A stretch of DNA of 64,000 bases, from assembly GCF_001713395.1 (NCBI RefSeq), contig NZ_CP016452.1, positions 620,001 to 684,000 of the forward strand, in the 5' to 3' direction. The DNA comes from Sinorhizobium sp. RAC02. GTDB lineage: Bacteria; Pseudomonadota; Alphaproteobacteria; Rhizobiales; Rhizobiaceae. Numbering within the stretch: the first letter of the stretch is position 1; each line of letters begins with the position of its first letter. A model generated the notes under the pieces. It saw only the letters and a list, made by a program, of their open reading frames with translations, was not told the origin of the DNA and did not search any database. Shown piece by piece: positions 8,375 to 17,223 of the stretch. A program made the translations under genes and the position numbers.

Positions 8375-9376
8375 ATGACCACCCGCAGAGCTTTTGTTCG
8401 TACCTTTGCCCGCCTCGGCCTCATTGCCATGGCCGGTAGTGCCCTTGCATCCTTCGCGCCGGCTATCGCTGCCGCGGAAGGTTATCCGGATCGCCCCGTC
8501 ACGATCGTCGTTCCTTTCCCACCGGCCGGCCCGCCGGATCTTCTGGCCCGCGCCATCGGCGAGCATCTTTCCAAGGTGTGGGGCCAGCCGGTGCTGGTGG
8601 AGAACAAGCCGGGCGCCAACGGCGTCGTGGCGACGCAGTTCGTGGCCAATGCGGATGCTGACGGCTACACGATCCTCGTCGGCAGTGTCGCGACCCACGC
8701 CATGAACCGTGCCCTGCGTCCAGACCTGCCGTTCGACACGCTGACCGCGTTCGAGCCGGTCACCCAGCTCGGCTTCACGCCGATGCTCATCACGGCCCAC
8801 CCCTCGATGGGCCTAACCAAAATTGCCCAACTGGTCGAGAAGGCAAAGGCCGAACCGGAGTCCATCACCTATGCATCCGTCGGGCAGGGCAGCGCGGCGC
8901 ATCTGGCCGCGGAGCTTTTCCAGGAGGCGGCAGGCATAAAGCTGGTGCATGTGCCCTATGATGGCATCGCGCAAGCAAGCCTTGACCTCATCTCCGGTCA
9001 GGTGAATGTCGGCTTCTCCAACGTCGTCAATATGCTGCCCCATGTGAAGGACGGTAAGAGTAGCGCGCTTGCCGTGACGGACACGAAGCGCGCAGCTATC
9101 CTTCCGGATGTGCCGACGCTTGCGGAAACCTATCCCGGCATAGACGTGCGTCTGTGGTGGGGGATCTTCACGCCGGCGGGGACGCCCAGCGACGTGGTCG
9201 ATAAGCTTTCCACAGATATCAACGTGGCTCTCAAGGACAAGGCTCTGATCGACAAATGGGCTGAATCGGCGACGACGATCGTCGGCAGCACGCCGACCGA
9301 CTTCAAGGCGCTCGTCAATGCTGACGCCGAAAAGTGGGGCAAGGTAATCAAGGATGCCAATATCGTCGCGCAGTAA
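8375..9376 (+). CDS. tctC: Tripartite tricarboxylate transporter substrate-binding protein (Bug/TctC family)
   Basis: A 333-residue periplasmic receptor. The N-terminus has a Tat-like or Sec signal (TTRRAFVRTFARLGLIAMAG to about residue 34). The mature part shows the Bug pattern: YPDRPVTIVVPFPPAGPPDLLAR, VENKPGANGVVATQFVA, VHVPYDGIAQASLDLISGQV and LPDVPTLAETYP. The start follows GGAGG at 8366-8370. These receptors bind carboxylates such as tricarboxylates or aromatic acids and hand them to TctAB, encoded further down at 10886 and 11340. An MmgE/PrpD enzyme gene lies between, which ties uptake and catabolism in one operon. The ligand cannot be told from sequence. Confidence 0.92.
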   Translation: MTTRRAFVRTFARLGLIAMAGSALASFAPAIAAAEGYPDRPVTIVVPFPPAGPPDLLARAIGEHLSKVWGQPVLVENKPGANGVVATQFVANADADGYTILVGSVATHAMNRALRPDLPFDTLTAFEPVTQLGFTPMLITAHPSMGLTKIAQLVEKAKAEPESITYASVGQGSAAHLAAELFQEAAGIKLVHVPYDGIAQASLDLISGQVNVGFSNVVNMLPHVKDGKSSALAVTDTKRAAILPDVPTLAETYPGIDVRLWWGIFTPAGTPSDVVDKLSTDINVALKDKALIDKWAESATTIVGSTPTDFKALVNADAEKWGKVIKDANIVAQ

Positions 9377-9416
9377 GACGACGACGGCAGCAGACGTAGA
9401 GCAAAAGGAAATGCCA

Positions 9417-10835
9417 ATGACCGCCAGTCTTTCGCTCGGCCTTGCCGAGTTCGTGAAGAATGCTGACATCGCCGATGCCGGGGAGGATGCAATCGAACTC
9501 GCCAAGCGCGTCATCGTCGACACCGTCGCCGTCATCATGTCGGGTGCCGGCAGCGATGTCGCAAAGCCGATGCTCGACTATGTTTCGCGCATGGGGAAGG
9601 GCGCCGTTCCGTTGATCGGGACGGACGCTGCTGCCAATGCGCCGGCAGCCGCACTTGTCGGCGGCACATTCGGTGCCGCGCTCGACTTCGATGATGTCCT
9701 GTCGATGATGCCGGGGCATCCTGCCGCCGTCATCATGCCGGCTCTCATCGCGCAGTGTTACGACGCGCCGATTTCCGGCCGAGCGTTCATCGACGCCTAT
9801 ATCGTCGGTCTGGAAGTAGGCTCGAAGTTGTCACAGGGCGTTGGCATTAAACATTACCAACGCGGTTATCACACGACCGGTACCATTGCGCTGTTCTGCG
9901 CGGTGGCCGCCCTTGCGCGGCGTTTCGGTGTTTCAGTGGACGAGACGCGCATGGCAACGAGTCTTGCCGCCTCGACGGCCTGCGGCATACAGGCCAATTT
10001 CGGCACGATGACCAAGCCGCTGCACTCCGGCTGGGCCGCGCAGTCGGCAGTCATTGCCGTCGATCTCGTGCGCTCGGGCTTCACGTCCTCCCTTTCAGCC
10101 CTGGAGGACAAGGGTGGCTACCTTTCAGCCTATGGCACGGAAGAGAGCGATGCCGACAAGGTCCTGCCGTTGCTCGGCAGTCCCTGGACGATCGTGTCGC
10201 CGGGTATCGCACTGAAGAAATTCCCGACGTGCTATGCCACGCACCGCGCCATCGATGGCGTGGCTGAGATCGAGCGGGAGGTAGGGCCCCTGCTTGGCCA
10301 GCTGGAAAAGCTCACGTGCCGTGTCGTGCCCGGCGCCCTGCTGCCGCTGCGGTTCAACCGTCCGAAGACCGGGCTGGAAGGCAAGTTCAGCATGCCCTAC
10401 GGGCTCGCTGTGTCCATGCTCGACCGCCACCTGACGATCGCCTCGTTCGAGGATGCGGCAGTGATGCGGCCGGAAATCTGGTCGCTATACGAGAAGATCG
10501 AGGTCATCGAGGACGAGGCCTGTGGGGCCGAGGATCCGGATTACAACAAGAAGAGCGCCGGCACGCGTGGCTTCGTTATCGTCGAGGCATTACTCACCGA
10601 TGGCCGCACCATCCGTCAGCGGATCGACACAGCGCCCGGTCATCCAAAACGCGCCCTGAGCTGGACGGACCTCAACGTCAAATTCCTGGATTGTGCAAGG
10701 AGCTGCGGCGTCGATGAGGGTGTTGCTCAAAGCGCGTTCAACGCACTGAAGGACCTTGAAAAGGCTGGCGATGTTGCGACGCTTTTGCGTCCGCTGACTC
10801 CGTCTGCCAAGCGCCGCGCGGAGGCGGCGCAATAG
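9417..10835 (+). CDS. MmgE/PrpD family protein
   Basis: A 472-residue MmgE/PrpD family protein, the fold of 2-methylcitrate dehydratase, cis-aconitate decarboxylase and related lyases. Family landmarks are the alpha-helical N-terminus (AKRVIVDTVAVIMSGAGS), GGTFGAALDFDDVL, HTTGTIALFCAVAALARRFG, TMTKPLHSGWAAQSAVIA and KKFPTCYATHRAIDG. The ATG at 9417 follows AAAGGAA with normal spacing; two earlier in-frame Met codons are less well placed. The gene sits between the transporter receptor and TctB, which suggests it acts on the imported carboxylic acid by elimination of water. The exact substrate is unknown, as this family is often over-annotated as 2-methylcitrate dehydratase. Confidence 0.88.
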   Translation: MTASLSLGLAEFVKNADIADAGEDAIELAKRVIVDTVAVIMSGAGSDVAKPMLDYVSRMGKGAVPLIGTDAAANAPAAALVGGTFGAALDFDDVLSMMPGHPAAVIMPALIAQCYDAPISGRAFIDAYIVGLEVGSKLSQGVGIKHYQRGYHTTGTIALFCAVAALARRFGVSVDETRMATSLAASTACGIQANFGTMTKPLHSGWAAQSAVIAVDLVRSGFTSSLSALEDKGGYLSAYGTEESDADKVLPLLGSPWTIVSPGIALKKFPTCYATHRAIDGVAEIEREVGPLLGQLEKLTCRVVPGALLPLRFNRPKTGLEGKFSMPYGLAVSMLDRHLTIASFEDAAVMRPEIWSLYEKIEVIEDEACGAEDPDYNKKSAGTRGFVIVEALLTDGRTIRQRIDTAPGHPKRALSWTDLNVKFLDCARSCGVDEGVAQSAFNALKDLEKAGDVATLLRPLTPSAKRRAEAAQ

Positions 10836-10885
10836 AACTGCCAAAAGCGCTTGCTTGTTCGCCGGTGCGCGGGAGGAGGAACCCC

Positions 10886-11335
10886 ATGAGAAACAATTTT
10901 TACGCGACGCCTGATGGCCAGGCAGGCCTGTTCTTTGCCCTTTTCGGTGCATTTGTTGCCTGGCAATCCCTTCAGTATTCGCTTGGACGCGCCTCCCAGA
11001 TGGGGCCTGGAATGTTTCCGCTGGCGCTGGGCGTGCTTCTCTTCGTGGTCGGCCTGCTGGTGACGGCTAAGGCGGTTCGCGCCGAGCAGCCGGCGGCGCC
11101 ACCCTTCGAGTGGCGATCGGCAGTCGTCACTACCGGCGCAATCCTGCTTTCGGGCGCTCTGTTGCTGACAGCGGGCCTGTTCATCGCCATTCCGGCGCTG
11201 GTGCTTGTTTCATCGCTGGCCGCACGCAACAGCCGTATAGCGTGCGTACTCATCTCGGCCGCCGGCCTGACCATCATGGCCTGGCTCCTCTTCATCGTCG
11301 GGCTCGACCTGCGCATCCCTCTGTTCTGGAAGTGA
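10886..11335 (+). CDS. tctB: TctB small membrane subunit of tripartite tricarboxylate transporter
   Basis: A 149-residue protein with about four hydrophobic membrane segments and the TctB-typical QMGPGMFPLALGVLLFVVG motif near residue 37. The ATG is preceded by GGGAGGAGGA. It ends four bases before the large TctA subunit starts, and the two form the membrane part of the transporter whose receptor is encoded at 8375. TctB is the weakly conserved small subunit, so the MGPGxFP motif and gene order carry the call. No abnormality in length or reading frame is visible. Confidence 0.9.
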   Translation: MRNNFYATPDGQAGLFFALFGAFVAWQSLQYSLGRASQMGPGMFPLALGVLLFVVGLLVTAKAVRAEQPAAPPFEWRSAVVTTGAILLSGALLLTAGLFIAIPALVLVSSLAARNSRIACVLISAAGLTIMAWLLFIVGLDLRIPLFWK

Positions 11336-11339
11336 GACG

Positions 11340-12845
11340 ATGGACCTGTTCTCCAATCTCCTGACGGGCTTTGCGACGTCGCTTCAGCCGGCAAATCTGC
11401 TTTACTGTTTCGTTGGCGTCGTGGTCGGAACCGCAATCGGCGTTCTACCGGGTCTCGGCCCGTTAGCCACCATTTCGATGCTTCTGCCGCTCACCTATGC
11501 GCTCGATCCGGTTTCCGCCCTCATCATGCTTTCGGGCATTTATTATGGTGCGCAGTATGGGGGCTCCACCACGGCCATCCTCGTCAACCTGCCCGGCGAA
11601 GCCTCCTCGGTCGTCACCGCGATCGACGGGCATAAGATGGCGCAGGCCGGCCGTGCCGGTGCTGCGCTGGCGCTCGCCGCGCTCGCCTCGGTGTTTGCCG
11701 GCACTGTTTGCACCTTCTTTGTTGCCGGTTTCTCGCCTCTGCTTGCCACCGTCGCGCTGTCATTTGGGCCGGCCGAATACTTCGCGCTGATGATTGTCGG
11801 GCTTGTCGCAGCCATCATCCTCGCGCATGGCTCGCTTCTGAAGGCGATCGGCATGGTTCTCGTCGGCCTCGTGCTCGGCAGCGTCGGCATCGACAACAAC
11901 AGCGGCGCCTATCGCTTCACCTTCGGCTCGCTTGAACTATCGACCGGTATCGAATTCGTATCCGTGGCGATGGGCCTCTTCGCCTTCGCCGACATTATCG
12001 CCCATGTAGGCGAAAAGACGAGCAGTACGCCGATCCTGCACCGGATCTCGCGACTATGGCCTTCGAAGCAGGATTTTCGCGAGGCAACGCCCGCCGCCGC
12101 ACGCGGCACGCTGCTTGGCTCCGTCCTCGGCATTCTGCCGGGGGGTGGTGCGGCGCTCGCCTCCTTTTCCGCCTACACGCTGGAAAAGAAGGTTTCGAAA
12201 CATCCCGAACGTTTCGGCAATGGCGCGGTCGAAGGCGTCGCCGGTCCCGAGGCTGCCAACAATGCAGCCGCGCAGACATCCTTCATTCCCATGCTGACGC
12301 TCGGCATTCCCTCGAACGGCACCATGGCCTTGATGATGGGCGCCATGATGATCCACAACATCGCGCCCGGTCCGCAGGTTATAACGCAGCAGCCGGTGCT
12401 GTTCTGGGGTCTCATCACCTCCATGTTCGTGGGTAACGTGATGCTGGTTCTGCTCAACCTGCCGCTCGTCGGCATCTGGGTCAAGCTGATCTCGGTGCCG
12501 TATCGCTACCTCTATCCGGCCATTCTCGTCTTTTGCGTAATCGGCCTCTACAGCATCCAGAACCAGACGTTTGAGATCATGACGGCGGCGGTGTTCGGCT
12601 TTGTCGGCTACCTCTTCATGCGCATGAAATGCGAGCCGGCGCCGCTTCTCCTCGGCTTCATTCTCGGCCCGATGCTGGAATCGAACCTCAAGCGCGCGAT
12701 GCTTCTGGCGAAAGGCGATGCGACGACCTTCGTGACGCGTCCCCTCTCGGCCATACTCCTGCTGATCGCCGTCTTGCTGATGCTCACCGTCATTCTTCCG
12801 CAGTTCCGCAAAAAGCGCGAGGAGGTCTTCACGGAAGAAGCCTGA
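11340..12845 (+). CDS. tctA: TctA large membrane subunit of tripartite tricarboxylate transporter
   Basis: A 501-residue, highly hydrophobic permease of the TctA family. Clear family motifs are GTAIGVLPGLGPLATISMLL near residue 30, the IYYGAQYGGSTTAILVNLPG segment, LGILPGGGAALASFSAY, and EGVAGPEAANNAAAQTSFIP in the second repeat. Twelve or so membrane segments are expected. It works with TctB and the periplasmic TctC to import a carboxylate using the ion gradient. The gene is directly behind tctB. The lactonase gene follows after a 164-base gap, so the downstream enzymes may be co-transcribed. Confidence 0.94.
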   Translation: MDLFSNLLTGFATSLQPANLLYCFVGVVVGTAIGVLPGLGPLATISMLLPLTYALDPVSALIMLSGIYYGAQYGGSTTAILVNLPGEASSVVTAIDGHKMAQAGRAGAALALAALASVFAGTVCTFFVAGFSPLLATVALSFGPAEYFALMIVGLVAAIILAHGSLLKAIGMVLVGLVLGSVGIDNNSGAYRFTFGSLELSTGIEFVSVAMGLFAFADIIAHVGEKTSSTPILHRISRLWPSKQDFREATPAAARGTLLGSVLGILPGGGAALASFSAYTLEKKVSKHPERFGNGAVEGVAGPEAANNAAAQTSFIPMLTLGIPSNGTMALMMGAMMIHNIAPGPQVITQQPVLFWGLITSMFVGNVMLVLLNLPLVGIWVKLISVPYRYLYPAILVFCVIGLYSIQNQTFEIMTAAVFGFVGYLFMRMKCEPAPLLLGFILGPMLESNLKRAMLLAKGDATTFVTRPLSAILLLIAVLLMLTVILPQFRKKREEVFTEEA

Positions 12846-13009
12846 GTCGCACCAACCGACGGTGCGCCGACTTCACGCGCACCACCCCCAACTCTGAAAC
12901 GCCCCCGATCCGCAAGACGGACAGCGGCCGGAGACCTTGTCCCGGCGCAGGGGCCCCTGCGTCGCAAGGGCGCGCCTTTTAACGATATGCAACGGAGTAT
13001 CAGAAAGTG

Positions 13010-13885
13010 ATGATGCAAATCGAATGTGTTGTGAAATCCGGCGACCAGGTCGGTGAAGTGCCGGTCTGGTGTGACCGCAGCAATCTACTCTGGTGGATGG
13101 ACGTCCGCCGTCCACGCGTCCAGTCCTTCGATCCGGTAACGCGCGAACACAAGGTCTACCTGACGGGTGGCCGCGCGCTTGGCAGTTATGCGCTGCGTGA
13201 AAGCGGCGGTATGCTCCTGGCACAGGACGATGGCATCTATGCCTTCACGCCAGGTGCCGGCGACCGCGAGAAGATCTTTGATCCGGAAGAAGATCTGCCG
13301 GACAACCGTCTGAACGACGGGCGCTGCGATCGACGCGGCCGCTTCTGGCTCGGCAGCATGAACGACAAGGTCCGGCAGGACGACGGCAATTTCTGGCGCA
13401 TCGGCTCGGATTTGTCCGCGCAGAAATTCTTCGACGGCATCAACATCCCGAATGGCGTCTGCTTCAGTCCCGACGACAAGACCATGTACTTCGCCGACAC
13501 GCCGAAGCGCATGATGTGGGCCTTCGATTTTGACATCGACGCGGGTGTGATCTCCAACCGCCGCGTCTTCGCGGATCTAACAGCCAATCCAGGCCGTCCG
13601 GACGGCTCGACGGTCGATGCCGAAGGCTTCGTCTGGAATTGCGAGTTCGCTGGCAAGCGTGTCGTTCGCTACGCGCCAAATGGCAAGGTCGACCGGATCA
13701 TCGAGATGCCGGTGACGAATATCACCTGTGCGGGTTTTGCCGGACCAAACCGGGACATTCTCTATGTCACGACGGCCTGGCAAGGCCTTAGCGACGAACA
13801 GCGCGCCGCCGAGCCGGATGCCGGCGGTCTCTTCCGCATCGATGTCGGCGTCAAAGGCCTGCCTGAGCCGCGATTTCAAGGTTGA
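13010..13885 (+). CDS. SMP-30/gluconolactonase-family lactonase
   Basis: A 291-residue beta-propeller of the SMP-30/gluconolactonase/LRE family, which hydrolyses sugar or other lactones with a bound divalent metal. Metal-site motifs are seen in order: GEVPVW with the first Glu, RLNDGRCDRRGRFWLGSM, IPNGVCFSPDDKTMYFADT and PDGSTVDAEGFVWNC. The start could be this ATG or the GTG just before it; GGAG at 12994-12997 serves either. It lies in the tct cluster and is followed closely by a GST-like gene. This is the first of two SMP-30 genes in the window; the second is at 30897, in a sugar operon. Confidence 0.88.
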   Translation: MMQIECVVKSGDQVGEVPVWCDRSNLLWWMDVRRPRVQSFDPVTREHKVYLTGGRALGSYALRESGGMLLAQDDGIYAFTPGAGDREKIFDPEEDLPDNRLNDGRCDRRGRFWLGSMNDKVRQDDGNFWRIGSDLSAQKFFDGINIPNGVCFSPDDKTMYFADTPKRMMWAFDFDIDAGVISNRRVFADLTANPGRPDGSTVDAEGFVWNCEFAGKRVVRYAPNGKVDRIIEMPVTNITCAGFAGPNRDILYVTTAWQGLSDEQRAAEPDAGGLFRIDVGVKGLPEPRFQG

Positions 13886-13897
13886 TAGGAGCATACA

Positions 13898-14518
13898 ATG
13901 ATGAAACTTCTCTACGGTGGACTTTCGCCCTTCGTCCGCAAAGTAATGATCGTGGCGCATGAGAAAGGCCTCGTCGACAGGCTGGAACTTGTGCCGGCAC
14001 CGGTCAATCCGCTCCAACCACTCGACCTTGCGATCGCCGTCAACCCGCTCGGCAAGATCCCGGCGCTGACGCTCGATGATGGCGCTGTCCTCTACGGCTC
14101 TACGGTCGTCGCGGAATATCTTGATCAATTTGATGGCGCACCGCGCTTTTTCCCATCCGATGTTGCCCGGTGGACAGCGCTACGCCGTAATGCGCTCGGC
14201 GACGGCATTCTCGAGGCCGGCCAACTTGCCCGCATCGAGGGCCTGCGCCCGGGAGACAAGCAATGGGCCGACTGGAAGGATGTGCAGCTTCTGAAAGTTA
14301 CGAACGGGCTCGATGCAGCCGAGAAAGAGGCCCAGGAACTCGCGACCGATATGCTTACTATCGGCGAAATCGCGCTGGTCTGCGCGCTCGGCTGGTTCGA
14401 CGTCCGTCTTCCGGAGGCGGCAAACTGGCGGGACAGTCGTCCGCATCTTGCGAGCTGGTTCGAGGCAGTCTCGACCAAGGCCTCCATCACAGCAACCGCA
14501 CCGAAGGTGCCGAAATGA
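13898..14518 (+). CDS. Glutathione S-transferase family protein
   Basis: A 206-residue GST. The N-terminal thioredoxin-like domain covers residues 1-80 (LYGGLSPFVRKVMIVAHEKGL; then NPLGKIPALTLDDGAVLYGSTVV with the cis-proline and the glutathione-binding Ser). The C-terminal helical domain follows (DVARWTALRRNALGDGILEAG). It starts 12 bases after the lactonase stop and overlaps the next gene by four bases (ATGA), so translational coupling is likely. GSTs in catabolic operons often act as maleylpyruvate-type isomerases or lyases; which applies here cannot be read. Confidence 0.88.
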   Translation: MMKLLYGGLSPFVRKVMIVAHEKGLVDRLELVPAPVNPLQPLDLAIAVNPLGKIPALTLDDGAVLYGSTVVAEYLDQFDGAPRFFPSDVARWTALRRNALGDGILEAGQLARIEGLRPGDKQWADWKDVQLLKVTNGLDAAEKEAQELATDMLTIGEIALVCALGWFDVRLPEAANWRDSRPHLASWFEAVSTKASITATAPKVPK

Positions 14519-15165
14519 AGCAAGCCATCGCGCAGGCGATTGCAACGGGTGTTGGCGTCGGGCAGATCAGTGACGCCATGGACGAACTCGGTCTGCCGCA
14601 GAATGCCGGCGGCGGCTATCGCCTGCTCGGCAGCAAGGGCGGCACGGTCTTCGGCCGTGCGTTCACACTGAGGCAGGAATTGGCGGAGCCCGGCAAGCCG
14701 AGTATCGTCCGCCAGGGAGAAGCAGCACTCTCCCTGGCCAGCCCTGGCGACATCCTCGTCATCGACGCGGGCTGCCCTATAGACATCGCCACATGGGGCG
14801 AGGGTCACTCGCTAAGGGCGCAGATCAACGGCCTGAGCGGTGTCGTCCTTCACGGAGCGACGCGCGACGCGGAGGCGTTGGCCACAAGTCCCCTTCCAGT
14901 GCTCTGCCGGGGAACTTCTCCGCTGCGCAGCAAGAGACGAATGAACACCGTGTCCATCGGTGAGCCGGTGACATTGGCCGGCGTAAAAATCCACCCTGGC
15001 GACCTTTTGGCATTTAGCGTCGATGGCCTAGCTTGCGTCCCCGCCAATAAGCTAGTCGAGGTGCTCGTCAAGGCATGCGAAATCCAGGTGACTGAACAAA
15101 AGCGTGACATCAAACTTCGGCAAGCTTTCTATCAAGCTTGCGGTAATGCTGAAGGATTAGTTTGA
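14515..15165 (+). CDS. RraA-like aldolase/decarboxylase family protein
   Basis: A 216-residue member of the RraA-like superfamily, which includes HMG/CHA aldolases (4-carboxy-4-hydroxy-2-oxoadipate aldolase/oxaloacetate decarboxylase) and the RNase E inhibitor RraA. Seen motifs are QISDAMDELGLPQNAGG, PGDILVIDAGC, WGE, and the active-site stretch INGLSGVVLHGATRDAEAL. The operon context (carboxylate import, dehydratase, lactonase, GST) favours a catabolic aldolase or decarboxylase acting on a keto-acid. Its ATG overlaps the stop of the GST gene. It is the last gene of the cluster; the next 500 bases are non-coding. Confidence 0.8.
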   Translation: MKQAIAQAIATGVGVGQISDAMDELGLPQNAGGGYRLLGSKGGTVFGRAFTLRQELAEPGKPSIVRQGEAALSLASPGDILVIDAGCPIDIATWGEGHSLRAQINGLSGVVLHGATRDAEALATSPLPVLCRGTSPLRSKRRMNTVSIGEPVTLAGVKIHPGDLLAFSVDGLACVPANKLVEVLVKACEIQVTEQKRDIKLRQAFYQACGNAEGLV

Positions 15166-15580
15166 AGCGACAATCGGCCGTTGAGGGGGCGATGTAGCTG
15201 CTGCCTTTGATCGTTTGCCAAGGAGGCCAAGGCGACAGCACCCGCCCGAGACATATTCATTCCGGATCTGTTGATCGATCGACTCAAGGTGACGAGACGG
15301 AATTGTCATTGAGCTGTAGGTTGTAATTTGCCGGTCGTTGGTTCGATCCGTTCAATAGCTTACGCCTACTCCATGGGGGTTAAGCGTTCGCCCGGCGGAT
15401 AGGCTTATGGTGCAGTGACTTCGATGGGTCAAAATGGCTTAATCCCCGCTGGATTCTAAGGTTCCAACCAGGCCACCACAGCCGAGCACTTCAAGCGGCG
15501 GGCGATTGTCCGAATGTTGTGTCAGGAGGGCGAGGCGCCGGAAGCGTTCTTGCGCGTCTTCTCGGCATGTATCCATGTAT
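15166..15580. other. Intergenic stretch with no recognised gene
   Basis: About 415 bases between the RraA-like gene and the next operator region. No open frame here resembles a known family. A GGTTCGATCC string at 15340-15349 recalls a tRNA T-loop but the flanks do not pair. The base composition is mixed, with several small AT-rich patches, and might include decayed sequence. Confidence 0.5.
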
Positions 15581-15626
15581 GTTATTACATAACTTTCCCA
15601 TTGACGAACGTAATGATATTACATTA
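15581..15626 (+). promoter_or_regulatory. Paired AT-rich dyads over a promoter, Zur-like
   Basis: Two inverted repeats lie in tandem: GTTAT-TAC-ATAAC at 15581-15593 and TAATG-ATATTA-CATTA at 15611-15626. A TTGACG -35-like hexamer at 15601 sits between them, so the second dyad would cover the -10 region. Both resemble alphaproteobacterial Zur boxes (TGTTAT/ATAACA half sites). They precede the peptide/nickel-type ABC operon at 15693. The dyads are seen; assignment to Zur or another Fur-family regulator is inference. Confidence 0.45.
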
Positions 15627-15692
15627 ACCAGAGCGGGCGCCTCGCTTGAGGAGCGTCTCACTTGGTTTTCACCCCGTCACTGGAGGATCGAC

Positions 15693-17213
15693 ATGCGCTT
15701 TGCCTATGCGCTGGCCATCACGTTTGGATTGGGAGCCGCGGGCCTTGCGCCGCCCGCAGATGCACAGGTCCTCAAGGTCGCCGGGCCCTGGGAGATCACG
15801 GGGATCGAGCCGGCGCAGACAGGCTATGTCTTCAGCCGCTTGCAGGTTGCGGAAACACTCGTCACGGCTGACAAGGACGGCAAGCTCGCTCCCGCGCTTG
15901 CGGAAAAATGGAAGGTCAGTGATGACGGGCTGACCTGGCGGCTGACCCTTCGACCGGATGCCGTCTTTCACGACGGCTCCCCGGTAACGGCCGAAACGGC
16001 CGTCGCCAGCCTTGAACGGGCGCGCGCCGGTGCCGGCGTCCTCTCGCAGGCACCGATCGCGGGGCTCACCAGCGACGAGAAGGACGTCGTGATCCGCCTC
16101 GAAAGGCCGTTTTCGCCCTTGCCCGCCTACCTCGTGCATTTCAGCGCGATCATCCTCGCCCCGTCTTCCTTCGACGCCACGGGCAAGGTGACGCAGATTA
16201 TCGGTTCCGGCCCTTACCGCGTGAAGCGGCTGACGCCGCCGGCCAAACTCGAATTGGAGGATTCCGGCCATTGGTGGGGTGGCACGCCGGGTATCGGTGA
16301 CGTCAGCTATCTCGCCGTCGGACAGGGGGAGACACGGGCGCTTATGGCCGAAAGCGGCGAAGCCGATCTGGTCTTTTCCATGCTGCCCGTTTCGGTGGAC
16401 CGGCTGAAGGCCAATCCGGACCTTGACGTGCAGATCGCCACCATTCCCCGCACGCGCATCCTCAAGGTAAATGCTGGTTCGCCGTTCTTCGACGATGTAG
16501 AGGAACGGCAGGCAATCAGCCTTGCCATCGACAGGGTAGGCATCACCAAAGTCATCCTGCGCAACCCCGAACTCGTTGCCACCCAGCTTTTCCCGCCGGT
16601 CATGTCGGGCTGGTATCGCCAGGATCTGGCGCCGCTCACCCGCGATCTCGACCGGGCACGCTCTTTGCTGACGAAGACCGGATGGACGCCCGGCAGCGAC
16701 GGCATTCTCGAACAGGACGGCAGACGCTTCAGCGTGACCCTGCTCACCTATGCGAGTTGGCCGGAACTGCCCCCGATCGCCACCGCGATCCAGGCCCAGT
16801 TGCGCGAGGTCGGTATCGAAGCGAAGGTCTCGGTCGCCAACAGCTCCGAGATTCCTGCCCGCCATAAGGATGGGACATTGGAGATGGGGCTGATCTCACG
16901 GCTCTACTCGATCGTGCCCGATCCCGTCGGCACGCTGCTCAACGACTACAGCCCGGGCGGCAGTGACTGGGGCGCTACTGGCTGGGAGAATGCCGAGATC
17001 CAGACGGCGATTGCCGGGCTCTCGGCAACCAGCGACCCGGCAAAGCGCGCGCCGCTTCAGCACCGCGCCGTGGAAATCCTGCAAGAGGAACTGCCGAGCA
17101 TTCCGGTTACCTGGTCGGAACTCGCCATCGTCTCGAACAAACGCATTGCTGGCGTAGCGGTGGACCCGCTTGAGGTGAACTACGGTCTCTCCTCGATCCG
17201 CTGGGCGAAATGA
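15693..17213 (+). CDS. ABC transporter substrate-binding protein, family 5 (peptide/nickel type)
   Basis: A 506-residue periplasmic receptor of the DppA/NikA/OppA family. The signal peptide spans about residues 1-24 (MRFAYALAITFGLGAAGLAP, then cleavage near ADAQ). Family landmarks include LAPALAEKWKVSDDGLTWRL, FHDGSPVTAETAVASLERA, IGSGPYRVKR and a C-terminal LPSIPVTW. GGAGG at 15682-15686 supports this start over an in-frame Met 174 bases upstream. Two permease genes and an ATPase gene follow. Members bind peptides, nickel, opines or metallophores; the Zur-like dyads upstream favour a metal-chelate ligand, which is inference. Confidence 0.9.
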   Translation: MRFAYALAITFGLGAAGLAPPADAQVLKVAGPWEITGIEPAQTGYVFSRLQVAETLVTADKDGKLAPALAEKWKVSDDGLTWRLTLRPDAVFHDGSPVTAETAVASLERARAGAGVLSQAPIAGLTSDEKDVVIRLERPFSPLPAYLVHFSAIILAPSSFDATGKVTQIIGSGPYRVKRLTPPAKLELEDSGHWWGGTPGIGDVSYLAVGQGETRALMAESGEADLVFSMLPVSVDRLKANPDLDVQIATIPRTRILKVNAGSPFFDDVEERQAISLAIDRVGITKVILRNPELVATQLFPPVMSGWYRQDLAPLTRDLDRARSLLTKTGWTPGSDGILEQDGRRFSVTLLTYASWPELPPIATAIQAQLREVGIEAKVSVANSSEIPARHKDGTLEMGLISRLYSIVPDPVGTLLNDYSPGGSDWGATGWENAEIQTAIAGLSATSDPAKRAPLQHRAVEILQEELPSIPVTWSELAIVSNKRIAGVAVDPLEVNYGLSSIRWAK

Positions 17214-17223
17214 GGATGGCGCG

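Noticed and set aside
13007..13010. GTG start for the first SMP-30 gene
   Set aside because: Possible, but the ATG directly after it was preferred; the choice changes only one residue.
15340..15349. A GGTTCGATCC string that resembles a tRNA T-loop
   Set aside because: The flanking bases do not form a T-stem or an acceptor stem, and no anticodon arm could be built upstream.
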